Below are positions 37,717 through 46,684 of a DNA stretch of 64,000 bases, one piece after another. The DNA is from Neiella holothuriorum (GTDB lineage Bacteria > Pseudomonadota > Gammaproteobacteria > Enterobacterales > Neiellaceae), in assembly GCF_019457915.1 (NCBI RefSeq), contig NZ_JAHZSS010000018.1, positions 1-64,000 of the forward strand. The letters run 5' to 3'. Under the pieces are notes generated by a model. The model made no database searches. It was not told where the DNA came from and saw nothing but the letters and a program-made list of their open reading frames with translations. How positions within the stretch are numbered: position 1 is the stretch's first letter; the number at the start of each line of letters is the position of its first letter. The translations under genes and the position numbers were made by a program.

Positions 37717-38091
37717 TTACAGGCTCTGAGTAAAAGTACGCGCAATAACGTCGCGTTGTTGTTCTGTAGTCAGTGAATTAAAACGCACTGCATAACCAGA
37801 AACACGAATCGTCAATTGTGGGTATTTGTCTGGGTTTTCTACGGCGTCTTCCAGTGTTTCACGAGTCAGCACGTTCACGTTCAAGTGTTGGCCACCTTCA
37901 CGAATAGCAGGCGCTTCGACAGGAACTTCGCGATATTCGAATTCACCTAACTTGGCAACATCGACGACTTCGTCTTCAGAATAATCAGCTTTAGTACAAA
38001 CACAACGAGCTTGTTTATTTGCTTCGTCGAGCAGCCAGAATGAGTTGACCAGGTTTGCTTGGGCGGCTTCTGTGATTTGGATACCAATCAT
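37717..38091 (-). CDS. grcA: Autonomous glycyl radical cofactor
   Basis: 124 residues, close to E. coli YfiD/GrcA (127). The C-terminal glycyl-radical motif [12 protein letters not shown] carries the radical Gly at about residue 99. GrcA replaces the oxygen-damaged C-terminal end of pyruvate formate-lyase. No pfl gene lies in the window. The start has CGGAGAT upstream. An FNR-like site sits where a class II activator would bind relative to a CATACT -10 element, matching the known anaerobic control of this gene family. Confidence 0.95.
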   Translation of the reverse strand: MIGIQITEAAQANLVNSFWLLDEANKQARCVCTKADYSEDEVVDVAKLGEFEYREVPVEAPAIREGGQHLNVNVLTRETLEDAVENPDKYPQLTIRVSGYAVRFNSLTTEQQRDVIARTFTQSL

Positions 38092-38128
38092 GAGCTATCT
38101 CCGGTTGTTGTAATTGAAATGCAGTTTC

Positions 38129-38134
38129 AGTATG
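38129..38134 (-). promoter_or_regulatory. Predicted -10 element of grcA
   Basis: CATACT on the minus strand, about 37 nt upstream of the grcA ATG and 25 nt downstream of the FNR-like box. With a start site near 38121, the FNR box would be centred at about -41.5. Confidence 0.55.
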
Positions 38135-38155
38135 TGGTCATTTTTACAGAGAGAA

Positions 38156-38169
38156 TTGATTTAAGTCAA
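38156..38169 (-). promoter_or_regulatory. FNR-like binding site of grcA
   Basis: TTGACTTAAATCAA on the minus strand against the FNR/Anr consensus TTGATnnnnATCAA: one mismatch in the outer ten bases. Position relative to the predicted -10 fits a class II activated promoter. Confidence 0.75.
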
Positions 38170-38208
38170 TACTTTTTATGGGGTTAAATGGGGTTGTAGC
38201 TCATTTAA

Positions 38209-38223
38209 TGTAATTAAATTACA
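38209..38223. promoter_or_regulatory. Palindrome upstream of the grcA FNR site
   Basis: TGTAATTAAATTACA is a perfect inverted repeat with a single central A, centred about 54 bp upstream of the FNR box (near -95). E. coli yfiD has a second regulator site at a similar distance. The A/T-rich TTAAT content could fit ArcA, but the binding protein cannot be named from sequence. Confidence 0.5.
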
Positions 38224-38324
38224 AAAAGTGCTTATCTGTTAACCGTTTGCAGGTGCCAGACAAAGGTAAAAATTGTCGTTTTTTTCACTTCAACAAGCCG
38301 TTAGAGGTGATGATATTGGGCGCG

Positions 38325-40964
38325 TTAATCGCGGCTGTTTTCCAATAGCCATTCTAAGGTCACGCGGCGATTGACTGGCCGCTGAATATGAAATCCTTGC
38401 AGGTAGTCGCATCCCATTTCAATCAGAAGATCTTGGGTTTCTTGATCTTCAATACCTTCGGCCACCAATTTGAGTTTGAGATTATCAGCTAGCGCCTTGA
38501 CGGTTTTGACAATCGCCATGTGCTCTTCTTGGCCACGCATGTTGGTAATAAAGCTTCGATCAATCTTCACCCCGTTAATGGGGAAGCGGTGCAGGTATGA
38601 CAGCGATGAGTAGCCGGTACCAAAGTCATCCATCAACAACTGAACGCCAAGTTCGCTGAGCTGACTGAGCACGGTTTGCACCATTTCCTGATCATCTAGC
38701 AGCGCGTGCTCGGTAATTTCTACCCGCAAGGCGTTGGCTGGCAACCCCGTCACTTCTAATACATTGGCGATTTGTTCAGGCAAATTGGATTGTGAAAAGT
38801 GCTGACTGGCTAAGTTTACCGTAACGGATAAGTCTGCAAGTTCGGGGTGATTCTGACGCCACTCTGCAAGCTGGTAGCACGCACGGTTAAGCACGTACCA
38901 ATCAATCTCTTTAATAAAGCCAATTTCGGTGGCTAATTCAATAAACCGACCCGGCATGACTAAGCCGTCAGTCGGGTGACGCCAGCGTACCAAGGCTTCA
39001 ATAGCCGCCGGCTTGCCCTCTTTACTGCACAAAATGGGCTGGTAATAAACTTCAAACTGATTGCGGTCAATGGCGATGCGAAGCTCATTCTCAAGTTTAA
39101 GAGCATGAGTGGCTTCCTCATGCATGCTGGCATCGAACAACACGTAGCGGCGGCGCCCTTGGGCTTTAGCGCGATACATGGCGGCATCGGCGTCTCGTAG
39201 CAGTTCTTCTGGCTCATCGTAGCGATCATTGCCCAAGGCAATACCAATACTAGAGCCGGTAAAGATACGTTCGCCATTGACAAAAAACGGCTGATCAAAC
39301 GATGTGCTAATGCGTTGCGCTAAACCAATGGCATCTTCTTCTGATTTCATTGGTTCGAGCAAAATAGCAAATTCATCACCACCGAGGCGGGCGATGAGAT
39401 CGCGGCCACGTAAGCAGCGACGAATGCGCGATGAGGCTTTTTTCAGTAATTCATCACCCGACATGTGGCCGAGACTATCGTTAACCAGTTTGAACCGGTC
39501 TAAGTCAAGAAACAGGACGGCAAAGTCATAATGACGATAGTTGTCGGCACGATTAAAAGCGTCACGCAAGCGTTGTAAAAAGACGATGCGGTTGGGCAAA
39601 CCCGTTAGGCTATCATGGCTGGCGTCATGTTTGAGTTGTCGCTCAATCCGGCGCCGTTCGGTAATTTCAGATTCTAACTCTCGAGTACGCAGGCGTACTT
39701 GGTTTTCGAGCTTTTCATGGGCTTGCTTGCGGATCAGGGCGCTAGACACATGGCGCGATACGAAGGTAATAAGCTCCAGATCTGACTGGCTATATTGATG
39801 ATTACTATCGTAGCTTTGCAGTACGATAACGCCAATCACATTGTTACCGTCTTTCAGTGGCACCCCTAGCCATGAATGAGCCGGAGTTCCTGATTTATCA
39901 ATTGCCTTGGCTTGTTCTAGAGCTTGGATGTCCGACTGTTTGAGTAACAGGCCGTGCGCTCTGGCCATCAAATATTCAGTCATTCCTCGGCCAAGTGTTC
40001 TTGGTTTTGGCGTTGGATCGAACTGATCGGCTCGATACGGAAATAGCAGCGTTTCGCCGTCGCTATCGAGAATGGCAACGTAAAAGTTTTCGCAGATAAT
40101 CAGCTTGGCAATCACTTGATGCAGTGCGGCATAAAAGTCGTCCATATTGACGGCTTCGTGTGCCATTTCGCTGATATCGAATAATGTTCGTTGCAACTGC
40201 TCGGAGCGGAGTCGCTCCTGCACTTCTTTTTGCAACTCGCTATTGGCTCGTGTTAATTCGCCTGTACGCTGAGATACGCGCTTTTCTAAGCTATCGCGAT
40301 AGTGAGCGCGTTCAATACTTTGTGCTAGATGGTGGGCAACAAATTCAAGCACCTGCATGTCTTGGGTGTCATACCCTTTGCCATCGTCGTAACTTTGCAC
40401 AACAACAACACCCATGCAGTTGTCGTTTGACATCATGGGGACGCCGAGAATATATGACGGCGAGGAGCCGAGCTGCATCAACTCGCCTTGCTCAATGAGT
40501 TCTTGGTATTGATCGCGGGAGGCAAGCACTGGCTCTTGGCGTCGCATCAGGTAGCCGGTCATGCCCATTTCAAGCTGTTGGTGGCTGACGGCAAGGTGTT
40601 TTCCCTCGTCGTAGCGATCAGCTAAATAAGCGATGCGCAGCTCACCTTTGTCATTTTTCAGACCAATATAAAAATTTTCGGCGTAAAGCAGGTTGGCAAT
40701 AATATGGTGCAGGCCGCGATAAAATTCTGTGAGTTCTAAATTGCGGCCGGATAATTCGGCAATGGTAAACAGGGCTTCTTGGAGGCGGTTTAGGTTTTGA
40801 TACTTGTCCGAAAGCAACTCGACTTCGGGGACCAGAGAACGAAGCGTGTTGAGCTCTTCTAAAATGGTATCTGAAGTAACCAGTTGGTCATCGGCATTCA
40901 AAGCCTGTTCATCGAGGTTATTGTACATAATGTCTACTAAACAACTCGGGCCATTACGCCACAT
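38325..40964 (-). CDS. GAF-GAF-GGDEF-EAL c-di-GMP enzyme, cytoplasmic
   Basis: 879 residues. Two GAF domains (about 55-225 and 255-415) share the same internal pattern (ENFYIGLKND / ENFYVAILDSDGE; ILGVPMMSNDNCMGVVVVQSYD / WLGVPLKDGNNVIGVIVLQSYD), suggesting internal duplication; coiled-coil linkers QRTGEL and RTRELE follow each. The GGDEF motif LARLGGDEFAILLE and EAL motif IEALVRWRHP are both consensus, as are EITEHALL and DDFGTGYSS, so it is the most plausibly bifunctional enzyme here. No TM segment: it should sense a cytosolic ligand. Start uncertain: ATG 40964 just after the upstream stop or ATG 40928; neither has a good ribosome site. Confidence 0.9.
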   Translation of the reverse strand: MWRNGPSCLVDIMYNNLDEQALNADDQLVTSDTILEELNTLRSLVPEVELLSDKYQNLNRLQEALFTIAELSGRNLELTEFYRGLHHIIANLLYAENFYIGLKNDKGELRIAYLADRYDEGKHLAVSHQQLEMGMTGYLMRRQEPVLASRDQYQELIEQGELMQLGSSPSYILGVPMMSNDNCMGVVVVQSYDDGKGYDTQDMQVLEFVAHHLAQSIERAHYRDSLEKRVSQRTGELTRANSELQKEVQERLRSEQLQRTLFDISEMAHEAVNMDDFYAALHQVIAKLIICENFYVAILDSDGETLLFPYRADQFDPTPKPRTLGRGMTEYLMARAHGLLLKQSDIQALEQAKAIDKSGTPAHSWLGVPLKDGNNVIGVIVLQSYDSNHQYSQSDLELITFVSRHVSSALIRKQAHEKLENQVRLRTRELESEITERRRIERQLKHDASHDSLTGLPNRIVFLQRLRDAFNRADNYRHYDFAVLFLDLDRFKLVNDSLGHMSGDELLKKASSRIRRCLRGRDLIARLGGDEFAILLEPMKSEEDAIGLAQRISTSFDQPFFVNGERIFTGSSIGIALGNDRYDEPEELLRDADAAMYRAKAQGRRRYVLFDASMHEEATHALKLENELRIAIDRNQFEVYYQPILCSKEGKPAAIEALVRWRHPTDGLVMPGRFIELATEIGFIKEIDWYVLNRACYQLAEWRQNHPELADLSVTVNLASQHFSQSNLPEQIANVLEVTGLPANALRVEITEHALLDDQEMVQTVLSQLSELGVQLLMDDFGTGYSSLSYLHRFPINGVKIDRSFITNMRGQEEHMAIVKTVKALADNLKLKLVAEGIEDQETQDLLIEMGCDYLQGFHIQRPVNRRVTLEWLLENSRD

Positions 40965-40967
40965 TGG

Positions 40968-41462
40968 TCAGCGAGTAAAACGCTCGCCTGGTTGCGCCTG
41001 TTGCAACCAGTGCCGATAGCTCGATGCGTCAGGATCTTGCTCGCTCGGCGCCCACAAAGCGAACACCTTATCACGAGCTGCGCAATATGGGCCGCGTTTC
41101 ACTTCAAAAAATAAACTATTTATTTTCGTTGCAATAACACTGTGCCATTGACCCGGTTCAAGATGCAAACCAAAGCACGACTCGCCAGCGCTTAACTCTA
41201 TTCGTTGTTGAATAACGCCTTGATCATTAAAAATGAAAAAGCTAAATGTGCCCTTAATTGCGGTGAAAAGCTCCCATTTGTCAGGTTCTGAGTGGTAATG
41301 AGGGCGAACGTAACTCGCCGGTTGCATGGCGATTAGGAAGCGCTGAATCGGATCATGATAGGAATCATGCAGGTTTAAATGGGCACGTTGACGCGTTGCA
41401 GCTCGCGATTGTGCCAATAAAGGTTCGGTAATCGTTTGATCGAGCCGTTGTATCCCCTTCAT
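40968..41462 (-). CDS. WbuC-family cupin-fold metalloprotein
   Basis: 164 residues with a cupin core: YVRPHYHSEPDKWELFTAIKG supplies two His and a Glu and GLHLEPGQWHSVI the third His of a metal site. It matches the WbuC family, named for a gene in O-antigen loci, but family function is not established. There are no O-antigen genes nearby. Its start overlaps the upstream glycosylase gene by four bases, and the c-di-GMP enzyme starts four bases after its stop, so the three form one transcription unit. Confidence 0.82.
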   Translation of the reverse strand: MKGIQRLDQTITEPLLAQSRAATRQRAHLNLHDSYHDPIQRFLIAMQPASYVRPHYHSEPDKWELFTAIKGTFSFFIFNDQGVIQQRIELSAGESCFGLHLEPGQWHSVIATKINSLFFEVKRGPYCAARDKVFALWAPSEQDPDASSYRHWLQQAQPGERFTR

Positions 41463-42148
41463 TCGGCATGCCGCTCATTGCTGCCAACGGAAAGGGCAAT
41501 AATCTGACTGAGTTGGGTTAGCGGCAGTGACACTTGTTGCTGCCAAGTATTAAACGCTTGCTGGACTTGCTTTAAAGCGGTTTTGGACGTTGCTGGCTTG
41601 TCGATCACTCCCTGATTAATAAGATGTGCGGTGACATCTCGGCTTAATACAAAGGTGTCTTTACCGAGTCGCCGCAACACAAAGGAAGCGCTATTGCCGC
41701 CCAATCGAGCGCCATGCTTTTTCAAATACAACCAAAGGCCGGTGATATCCTGTTCTGGCCACTCGGCTAAGAATTGGCCGAAGGAGCCATGTTGCTGACG
41801 TATATCGAGCATGAGCTGAGCATTGATCGGAACAGTTTTAATTTTTTGGCCATTGCGCACGATGTCGGTGTTTTGCATCAGCCGTTCGATGTGGCTGTCG
41901 TCAAGCAATACCAGTTTGTTTGGATCAAACTGCCAAAAAGCCTTTTCGAAACCTGCCCATTTGTGTTCGATCACTCGCCAAGCAAAACCGGATTGAAAGA
42001 CGACTTTAGTGATCTGCGCTAAGCAATCGGCATCGGTGAGCGCTTGCAACTGATGCGATTGTACGGGCGAGGTTAGCAAACTAAACAGTTGCTGCTCTCC
42101 GCCTTTTCGTTCAATCGCTCGGGCTAGCGTATGGGAAAAGTGTTCCAT
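41459..42148 (-). CDS. DNA-3-methyladenine glycosylase I-like protein
   Basis: 229 residues of the Tag-like HhH glycosylase superfamily: LTDADCLAQITKVVFQSGFAWRVIEHKWAGFEKAFWQFDP parallels the N-terminal motif of Tag (quoted in pieces: TKVVFQSGFAW, WAGFEKAFWQFD), then IVRNGQKIKTVPINAQ and a LGGNSASFVLRRLGKD segment in place of the usual C-terminal His/Cys zinc site. It would excise alkylated adenine in DNA repair; the divergence from canonical Tag means substrate is uncertain. First gene of the tag-wbuC-GGDEF/EAL unit. Confidence 0.78.
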   Translation of the reverse strand: MEHFSHTLARAIERKGGEQQLFSLLTSPVQSHQLQALTDADCLAQITKVVFQSGFAWRVIEHKWAGFEKAFWQFDPNKLVLLDDSHIERLMQNTDIVRNGQKIKTVPINAQLMLDIRQQHGSFGQFLAEWPEQDITGLWLYLKKHGARLGGNSASFVLRRLGKDTFVLSRDVTAHLINQGVIDKPATSKTALKQVQQAFNTWQQQVSLPLTQLSQIIALSVGSNERHAE

Positions 42149-42298
42149 GAATTGGCTATCAGGTTATCGTATTTGTGGCCTAAGTATGCGAAAGCGCTTC
42201 TGGCTTGTCTATAAGCTTGACCGTTACCGGATTGACCCGCTAGGCTTGCTAAATTAGCGTTTCACCTGTCTTTTCTCGCATCGGTAGCTTAACGATTT

Positions 42299-43297
42299 AT
42301 GCGCACAAAACCTAAATCTATTGTCACCATCGGTGGTGGTAGTGGCCAATATACCTTGTTGTCAGGTCTTCGAGATCTACCCAACACCAATTTGACTGCG
42401 GTTGTTTCAATGGCCGACTCAGGTGGCAGCACGGGGATCTTGCGCGGTGAACTAGGCGCACTGCCCGCCGGTGATGTACTGAAGTGTATTTTGGCCATGT
42501 CGCCTTTACGAGATGTTGCGTATGAGCTGCTACTGAAGCGATTTTCGAAGAGTGAACGTTTAAGAAACCACAATGCCGGCAACATGTTACTGACGATGTT
42601 AAGTGAATATGCGGGCTCTTTTCCTGAAGGTATTCAAGCGTTGGCAGAAATCCTCAATGTGCGAGGCTCAATTCTGCCCGTCACGACGGATAAAGTGACC
42701 TTGGTTGCCGAATTAGCTAATGGCCAGCGGGTCTTTGGTGAAGCTGCGATTGATGTTCCGCGTCATTTAGAGCGAGCGAATATCTCTTCGGTATTTTTGG
42801 TGCCGCATCACGGCGAGGATGTCACCGTTCACCTGCCGGTGATCGACGCCATTATTAATGCTGACATGATCCTGCTTGGCCCTGGCGATTTATACACCAG
42901 CATCATCCCAAACTTACTCGTCGAAGGATTGTCCGAGGCACTGCACTTTGCCAAGGCCAAAAAGTATTTTGTGAGTAACATCATGACCAAATTTGGTGAG
43001 ACACAAGGTTACTTACTCGAAGACTATGTGAACTCTGTGGAGCGTTACATGGGCTCAAAATTGGATGGTGTTTTCTACAACGTTGATAAGCCTAGTGATG
43101 ATGCGTTGGCACGTTATGCTGCTCAGTACGCTAATTTTGTTGATGTCGGTAATATTGCGTTGTTACAAAATCGCTTAGACGTTCGTGGGCTGCATTTACT
43201 GGATGAAACTGGTGGAGTCGTTCGTCACTCTAGCGAGCTGTTAGCTGAGGAAATAGCGCGGCTATTGGTTGAATTAGATACTAAAAAAGCGAGCTGA
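42299..43297 (+). CDS. yvcK: YvcK/CofD-like gluconeogenesis factor
   Basis: 332 residues of the YvcK branch of the CofD-like family: N-terminal IVTIGGGSGQYTLLSGLRDL, ADSGGSTGILRGELGALPAGDVLKC and RNHNAGNMLLTM. YvcK proteins bind UDP-sugars in Bacillus and Listeria and affect gluconeogenic growth and cell shape; enzymatic activity is not established. Its stop codon lies in the loop of the terminator that follows. Transcribed divergently from the glycosylase unit. Confidence 0.9.
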   Translation: MRTKPKSIVTIGGGSGQYTLLSGLRDLPNTNLTAVVSMADSGGSTGILRGELGALPAGDVLKCILAMSPLRDVAYELLLKRFSKSERLRNHNAGNMLLTMLSEYAGSFPEGIQALAEILNVRGSILPVTTDKVTLVAELANGQRVFGEAAIDVPRHLERANISSVFLVPHHGEDVTVHLPVIDAIINADMILLGPGDLYTSIIPNLLVEGLSEALHFAKAKKYFVSNIMTKFGETQGYLLEDYVNSVERYMGSKLDGVFYNVDKPSDDALARYAAQYANFVDVGNIALLQNRLDVRGLHLLDETGGVVRHSSELLAEEIARLLVELDTKKAS

Positions 43298-43310
43298 TGC
43301 TCGCTTTTTT
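43283..43310 (+). terminator. Intrinsic terminator overlapping the yvcK stop
   Basis: AAAAAAGCGAGC / GCTCGCTTTTTT with loop TGAT. The left arm is the last four codons of yvcK and the loop is its stop codon. Confidence 0.92.
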
Positions 43311-43337
43311 GTGCCGATACGCGGCCACATGAGTTAA

Positions 43338-43502
43338 CTACACAAACTCCGACACGGAAGCGTCTTTGGTTGATTGCGAAGAGTGGCTACCGGTATTGCT
43401 ATCTATCGGCGTTTGGTTGTCGCTTTCATCCCACTGCGTGCTAATGCGATCCATTTGATGGAGCATCTGGTCCAGAAGCGCGTCTATTTCACGCTTACTC
43501 AT
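43338..43502 (-). CDS. Possible small hydrophilic protein
   Basis: A 54-residue frame starting MSKREIDALLDQMLHQMD and running into a Ser/Thr/Asp/Gln-rich tail ending SVSEFV. The N-terminal part would form an amphipathic helix. There is no signal peptide and only a weak ribosome site (GGGTTAACATC). It lies between the yvcK terminator and the GntR gene on the minus strand. Coding status is uncertain; the sensible composition and clean frame favour it. Confidence 0.4.
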   Translation of the reverse strand: MSKREIDALLDQMLHQMDRISTQWDESDNQTPIDSNTGSHSSQSTKDASVSEFV

Positions 43503-43650
43503 GATGTTAACCCGTATCGGCGGCAGCCACGTTGCTGCCCATAGCCGTAAAGATTAGCCAACAGTGCTAATGAGGTCGTGATCTATGCCCCATAAAGGGG
43601 CTTAGTCAGGCCAATGAACAGGCTATTTTTGAACCGGGTCACAGGCTCAC

Positions 43651-44322
43651 TTAAACATTAATCAGCGCTTTAATTTCTTCAGCTGAACTCAAAATATGAG
43701 TGCGGAGTAACTCACATGCCGCATCGGCTTCGCCGTTATGACACATTTCAAGTAGTTGCCTATGCTCCAACTCCGATCGTGGCTTGGCGCCAGTGAGGAA
43801 CAAATTCATGCGAACATAGCGGCCTGAGTTATGGTTGAGTGTACGAACCAAATCAATAGCATGAGGCCGGTTAGCCGCACGATATAAAGCCATATGAAAG
43901 TCCATGTTCATATCGCTCCAAGTGGCAATCGGATCTTCTCGCTGCCATGCCCGCTCCATGTTATCTAATCGGGATGCCGCCAGTTCAAAATCTTCCTTGG
44001 TCATTTGTGGGATAGAACGCCGCAGCAGGTCGCATTCGATGAGTGCGCGAAGTTCAAATAGATCGTCCACCATTGCTTTTGACATACAGGCAACGGTAGC
44101 GCCTTTATGAGGTTCAAATTCCACCAAACCTTCGGCTTCGAGTTGAAGTAATGCTTCCCTGATGGGGATACGACTAACGCCTATTTGTTCGGCTAAAGCG
44201 GCTTGTCGCAGCGCTGAACCGGCTTTCAGTTCACCTGACAAAATTCGCTCTCGAAGCATGGAAACTACGTATTCAGTTCGAGTCTTGGGTACCTTCATTT
44301 GCAAGCCGCCATGGCTATCCAT
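43651..44322 (-). CDS. GntR-family transcriptional regulator, FadR/FCD subfamily
   Basis: 223 residues: N-terminal winged helix (ERILSGELKAGSALRQAALAEQIGVSRIPIREAL in pieces: GSALRQAALAEQIGVSR, IPIREALLQLEAEGLVE) and a C-terminal helical FCD ligand domain with conserved His and Asp (DMNMDFHMALYRAA, ELEHRQLLEMCHNGE). Such regulators usually bind carboxylic acids and repress adjacent genes. It lies downstream of the cytochrome pair on the same strand, behind a long hairpin, so it could regulate that pair or be independent. ATG at 44298 is an alternative start. Confidence 0.9.
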   Translation of the reverse strand: MDSHGGLQMKVPKTRTEYVVSMLRERILSGELKAGSALRQAALAEQIGVSRIPIREALLQLEAEGLVEFEPHKGATVACMSKAMVDDLFELRALIECDLLRRSIPQMTKEDFELAASRLDNMERAWQREDPIATWSDMNMDFHMALYRAANRPHAIDLVRTLNHNSGRYVRMNLFLTGAKPRSELEHRQLLEMCHNGEADAACELLRTHILSSAEEIKALINV

Positions 44323-44473
44323 TGCATGTGGTTAGTGTCAGCCATTCGACGTTAAATTTTCGTTAAAGACAAGTCCGAGCAGCGCGGCATCGCTTGGTTG
44401 TTTTTGCTCGGAGCAGACAGGTTTTATGAGAGCAGTTATGTAAGAATATGAAAAATAACAGTTAATAATTGAA

Positions 44474-44510
44474 CGCTTGCTGCTTTGTTAAATTGTAAAA
44501 GCAGCAAGCG
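44474..44510. terminator. 13-bp perfect inverted repeat after the cytochrome operon
   Basis: CGCTTGCTGCTTT / AAAGCAGCAAGCG around an 11-nt loop, 31 nt after the haoC-type stop. It probably ends the cytochrome transcript although no long T-run follows on the minus strand; an operator role for the GntR gene is an alternative. Confidence 0.6.
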
Positions 44511-44540
44511 CATTTGTTACAGGAGATGAATTGGGGGATT

Positions 44541-45122
44541 TTATGGTGTTTTCCGGCTTAAATGTCGCTGTGGTAGTTGATGAGCGATGCCTGCATGGCA
44601 ATTGATACAGGTTTCTTCACCCGATAGTGTTTTTTGGTGAGCGACTCGAATTCGCGTCGGTGCCGCAGCTAAATCCCACCGCGTTGGCTCATGGCAGCTA
44701 CGGCATTCGCGCGAGTCATTGGCTTGCATTTCATCCCACACATGTTGGGCTAAGCGCAGTCGCTCTTGTTCGAAATTTTCCATATTGATGGTGCCAATGA
44801 GCTGGTAATAGATATCTGCCAGCGCTTTAATCTTGGTTTCCATCTTAGGAAGAAATTCTTTTGAAATATGGCAATCGGCACAATCAGCCTTCACGCCATG
44901 GCGATTATTATAATGGACGGACGCTTGGTACTCTTCGACAATGGTGTCCATCCCCACATGGCAGGAATAGCAGAATTCATTCGTGCTGCTGGCTTCCATG
45001 GTGATATGAAATACCCCAAGGCCAACGGCGCCAAGTAACGCAAAAACGAATCCTCCGACGGGGATCCCCAGCAGCCATTTCGACTTGCTGGGCGTCCAAA
45101 ACCGGCTTTGTTTGTTAGACAT
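44541..45122 (-). CDS. NapC/NirT/NrfH-family tetraheme cytochrome c (HaoC/CycX-like)
   Basis: 193 residues: one N-terminal TM anchor (about 17-39) and four CXXCH motifs (CYSCH at 51, then CADCH, CRSCH, CINCH). Family members take electrons from the quinol pool and pass them to a periplasmic reductase. It starts 21 nt after the octaheme cytochrome stop, so the two are one operon. The pairing matches HaoA-HaoC modules of Campylobacterota and some gammaproteobacteria, where the flow is presumably quinol to cytochrome, i.e. reductive. Confidence 0.93.
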   Translation of the reverse strand: MSNKQSRFWTPSKSKWLLGIPVGGFVFALLGAVGLGVFHITMEASSTNEFCYSCHVGMDTIVEEYQASVHYNNRHGVKADCADCHISKEFLPKMETKIKALADIYYQLIGTINMENFEQERLRLAQHVWDEMQANDSRECRSCHEPTRWDLAAAPTRIRVAHQKTLSGEETCINCHAGIAHQLPQRHLSRKTP

Positions 45123-45143
45123 AAACTGTCCTTAACCGGTTAA

Positions 45144-46586
45144 TTATTTACTTTCGCTAGCGTAGCGAGCCTTAAACTCTTTCTGCGCTTTCAAACGTGC
45201 CGCTTTCACTGAGTCTGGTTCGGTCCCAGAAAACCACGCATGTTCTGGACGGCTGAGTATCTCATCCAATACCTTGTTGGCATCGGCAGCAGCTTCTGTC
45301 TTACCTTCGTGCTCAGCATGCTCTACGATTTCACGGAATTGCGGAACCATCTCAATGTAGAAACGTTCGGCAACTTCATACATGCCGTGCCATTGCACAT
45401 AGTCTGGAGCCATCATGGCTGCGCCGTGGCGTGCCCGGCGTCCTTCGTGGTGCCATAGGTAAAACCATGTCCATTCAATTTCTTCATCAAAACCTGTTGG
45501 CGTAATCAATTCATGTTTCTTCAGTACATCCATTAAGGCTTTACCGGGCCGTGCAAACTTATCGTTGTATAAGTTAACTAAGCTGTCGAACTGCTGGTAA
45601 AAGTTTTCTACCCATTGGCTGGTGTGGCAGGCAACGCAGACATTTTTCATATCGTCGCGGCGATCTTGCCATGGTTTGACTTTCTTACCGGAAGCAATGG
45701 CTTTGGCATCGACTTTCTCAGATATAGCCGGGCGTAGCGTCCAACTGATGCGATCACCAATGTCATGCGTAATAGGTAAATCGCGGGTAGCGCTCATGTG
45801 ACACGTTGCACAAGTAGGTGCGGCATTGTAATCCTCACCAACGACCCATTTAGGCGAAGACAAATTCATCTCGTTGACATGGGCATAGAAGTTGATGCCG
45901 TGTTTTGACTCTTCGTAGATCTCTTTTTGCGGGTGGTCTGGGCCCAAGTGGCATTTACCACACGCTTCTGGCCGACGGGCCTGAACTAAGGAGAATTCGT
46001 GACGTTGGTGACAGGCGCTACAAGCGCCAACAGAACCATCGGGATTGAGACGGCCGATACCTGTATTTGGCCAAGTAGTGGGGTCGAGATCGCCATTTCC
46101 CAATACCTTGATTTCTGCGCCGTGACATTGCCAGCAACCCGATACAGCCGCTGGCGACTCGCCATTAAATACTAATGCTCCCTCGACTACTTCCGCTAAA
46201 AAGTTATCGAGTGAGCCAATGATTTGGCCTGCTTTGGCGTGGTGGCTCTTAGCAAATTCGTCAACTTCTTGCTGATGGCAGCCAGAGCAATCTTTCGGCG
46301 ACACGATGACCGAGATACTGTAGCCCTCGTGATCAATGGCGTCCTTGTCAGTTGGGGCTGCTTGGTGACATTCGTAGCAACCCACATTGGCGCCATAGTG
46401 CTTGGATTTACCCCACTGCTGATACAGGCCGATGTTCTGTTCTTTGTGGCACCCCACGCATTGCTGACTTTCTCCAGATAGGGAACTGAAGGTTTGTAGA
46501 CTTTGAACTTTAGGGGCGGCGGCGTGAGCGGACATTGCAAGCAGTAGGAAGATCAGGGCTCTGCCTATATGAATCAAGCGGGTCAT
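45144..46586 (-). CDS. Octaheme cytochrome c, hydroxylamine oxidoreductase-like
   Basis: 480 residues with a signal peptide (to about 22) and eight CXXCH motifs with Cys at about 43, 70, 100, 151, 189, 209, 259 and 317, spaced as in HAO-family proteins. After the last heme come WFYLWHHEGRRARHG and MAPDYVQWHGMYE. Bacterial HAO of nitrifiers has a Tyr cross-linked to the catalytic heme; whether Y396 occupies that place needs an alignment. With a NapC-type partner it is likelier to work reductively (nitrite or hydroxylamine to ammonium) in the periplasm than in ammonia oxidation. Function inferred. Confidence 0.88.
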   Translation of the reverse strand: MTRLIHIGRALIFLLLAMSAHAAAPKVQSLQTFSSLSGESQQCVGCHKEQNIGLYQQWGKSKHYGANVGCYECHQAAPTDKDAIDHEGYSISVIVSPKDCSGCHQQEVDEFAKSHHAKAGQIIGSLDNFLAEVVEGALVFNGESPAAVSGCWQCHGAEIKVLGNGDLDPTTWPNTGIGRLNPDGSVGACSACHQRHEFSLVQARRPEACGKCHLGPDHPQKEIYEESKHGINFYAHVNEMNLSSPKWVVGEDYNAAPTCATCHMSATRDLPITHDIGDRISWTLRPAISEKVDAKAIASGKKVKPWQDRRDDMKNVCVACHTSQWVENFYQQFDSLVNLYNDKFARPGKALMDVLKKHELITPTGFDEEIEWTWFYLWHHEGRRARHGAAMMAPDYVQWHGMYEVAERFYIEMVPQFREIVEHAEHEGKTEAAADANKVLDEILSRPEHAWFSGTEPDSVKAARLKAQKEFKARYASESK

Positions 46587-46684
46587 GGTCTGGCATCCTT
46601 GTGTTTTTATAGTACCCGCATTAACTAAGCGGATATTTTGTTCAAAACATAGCCGCCATTAACAAAATAATCACAGGGTGAGAT

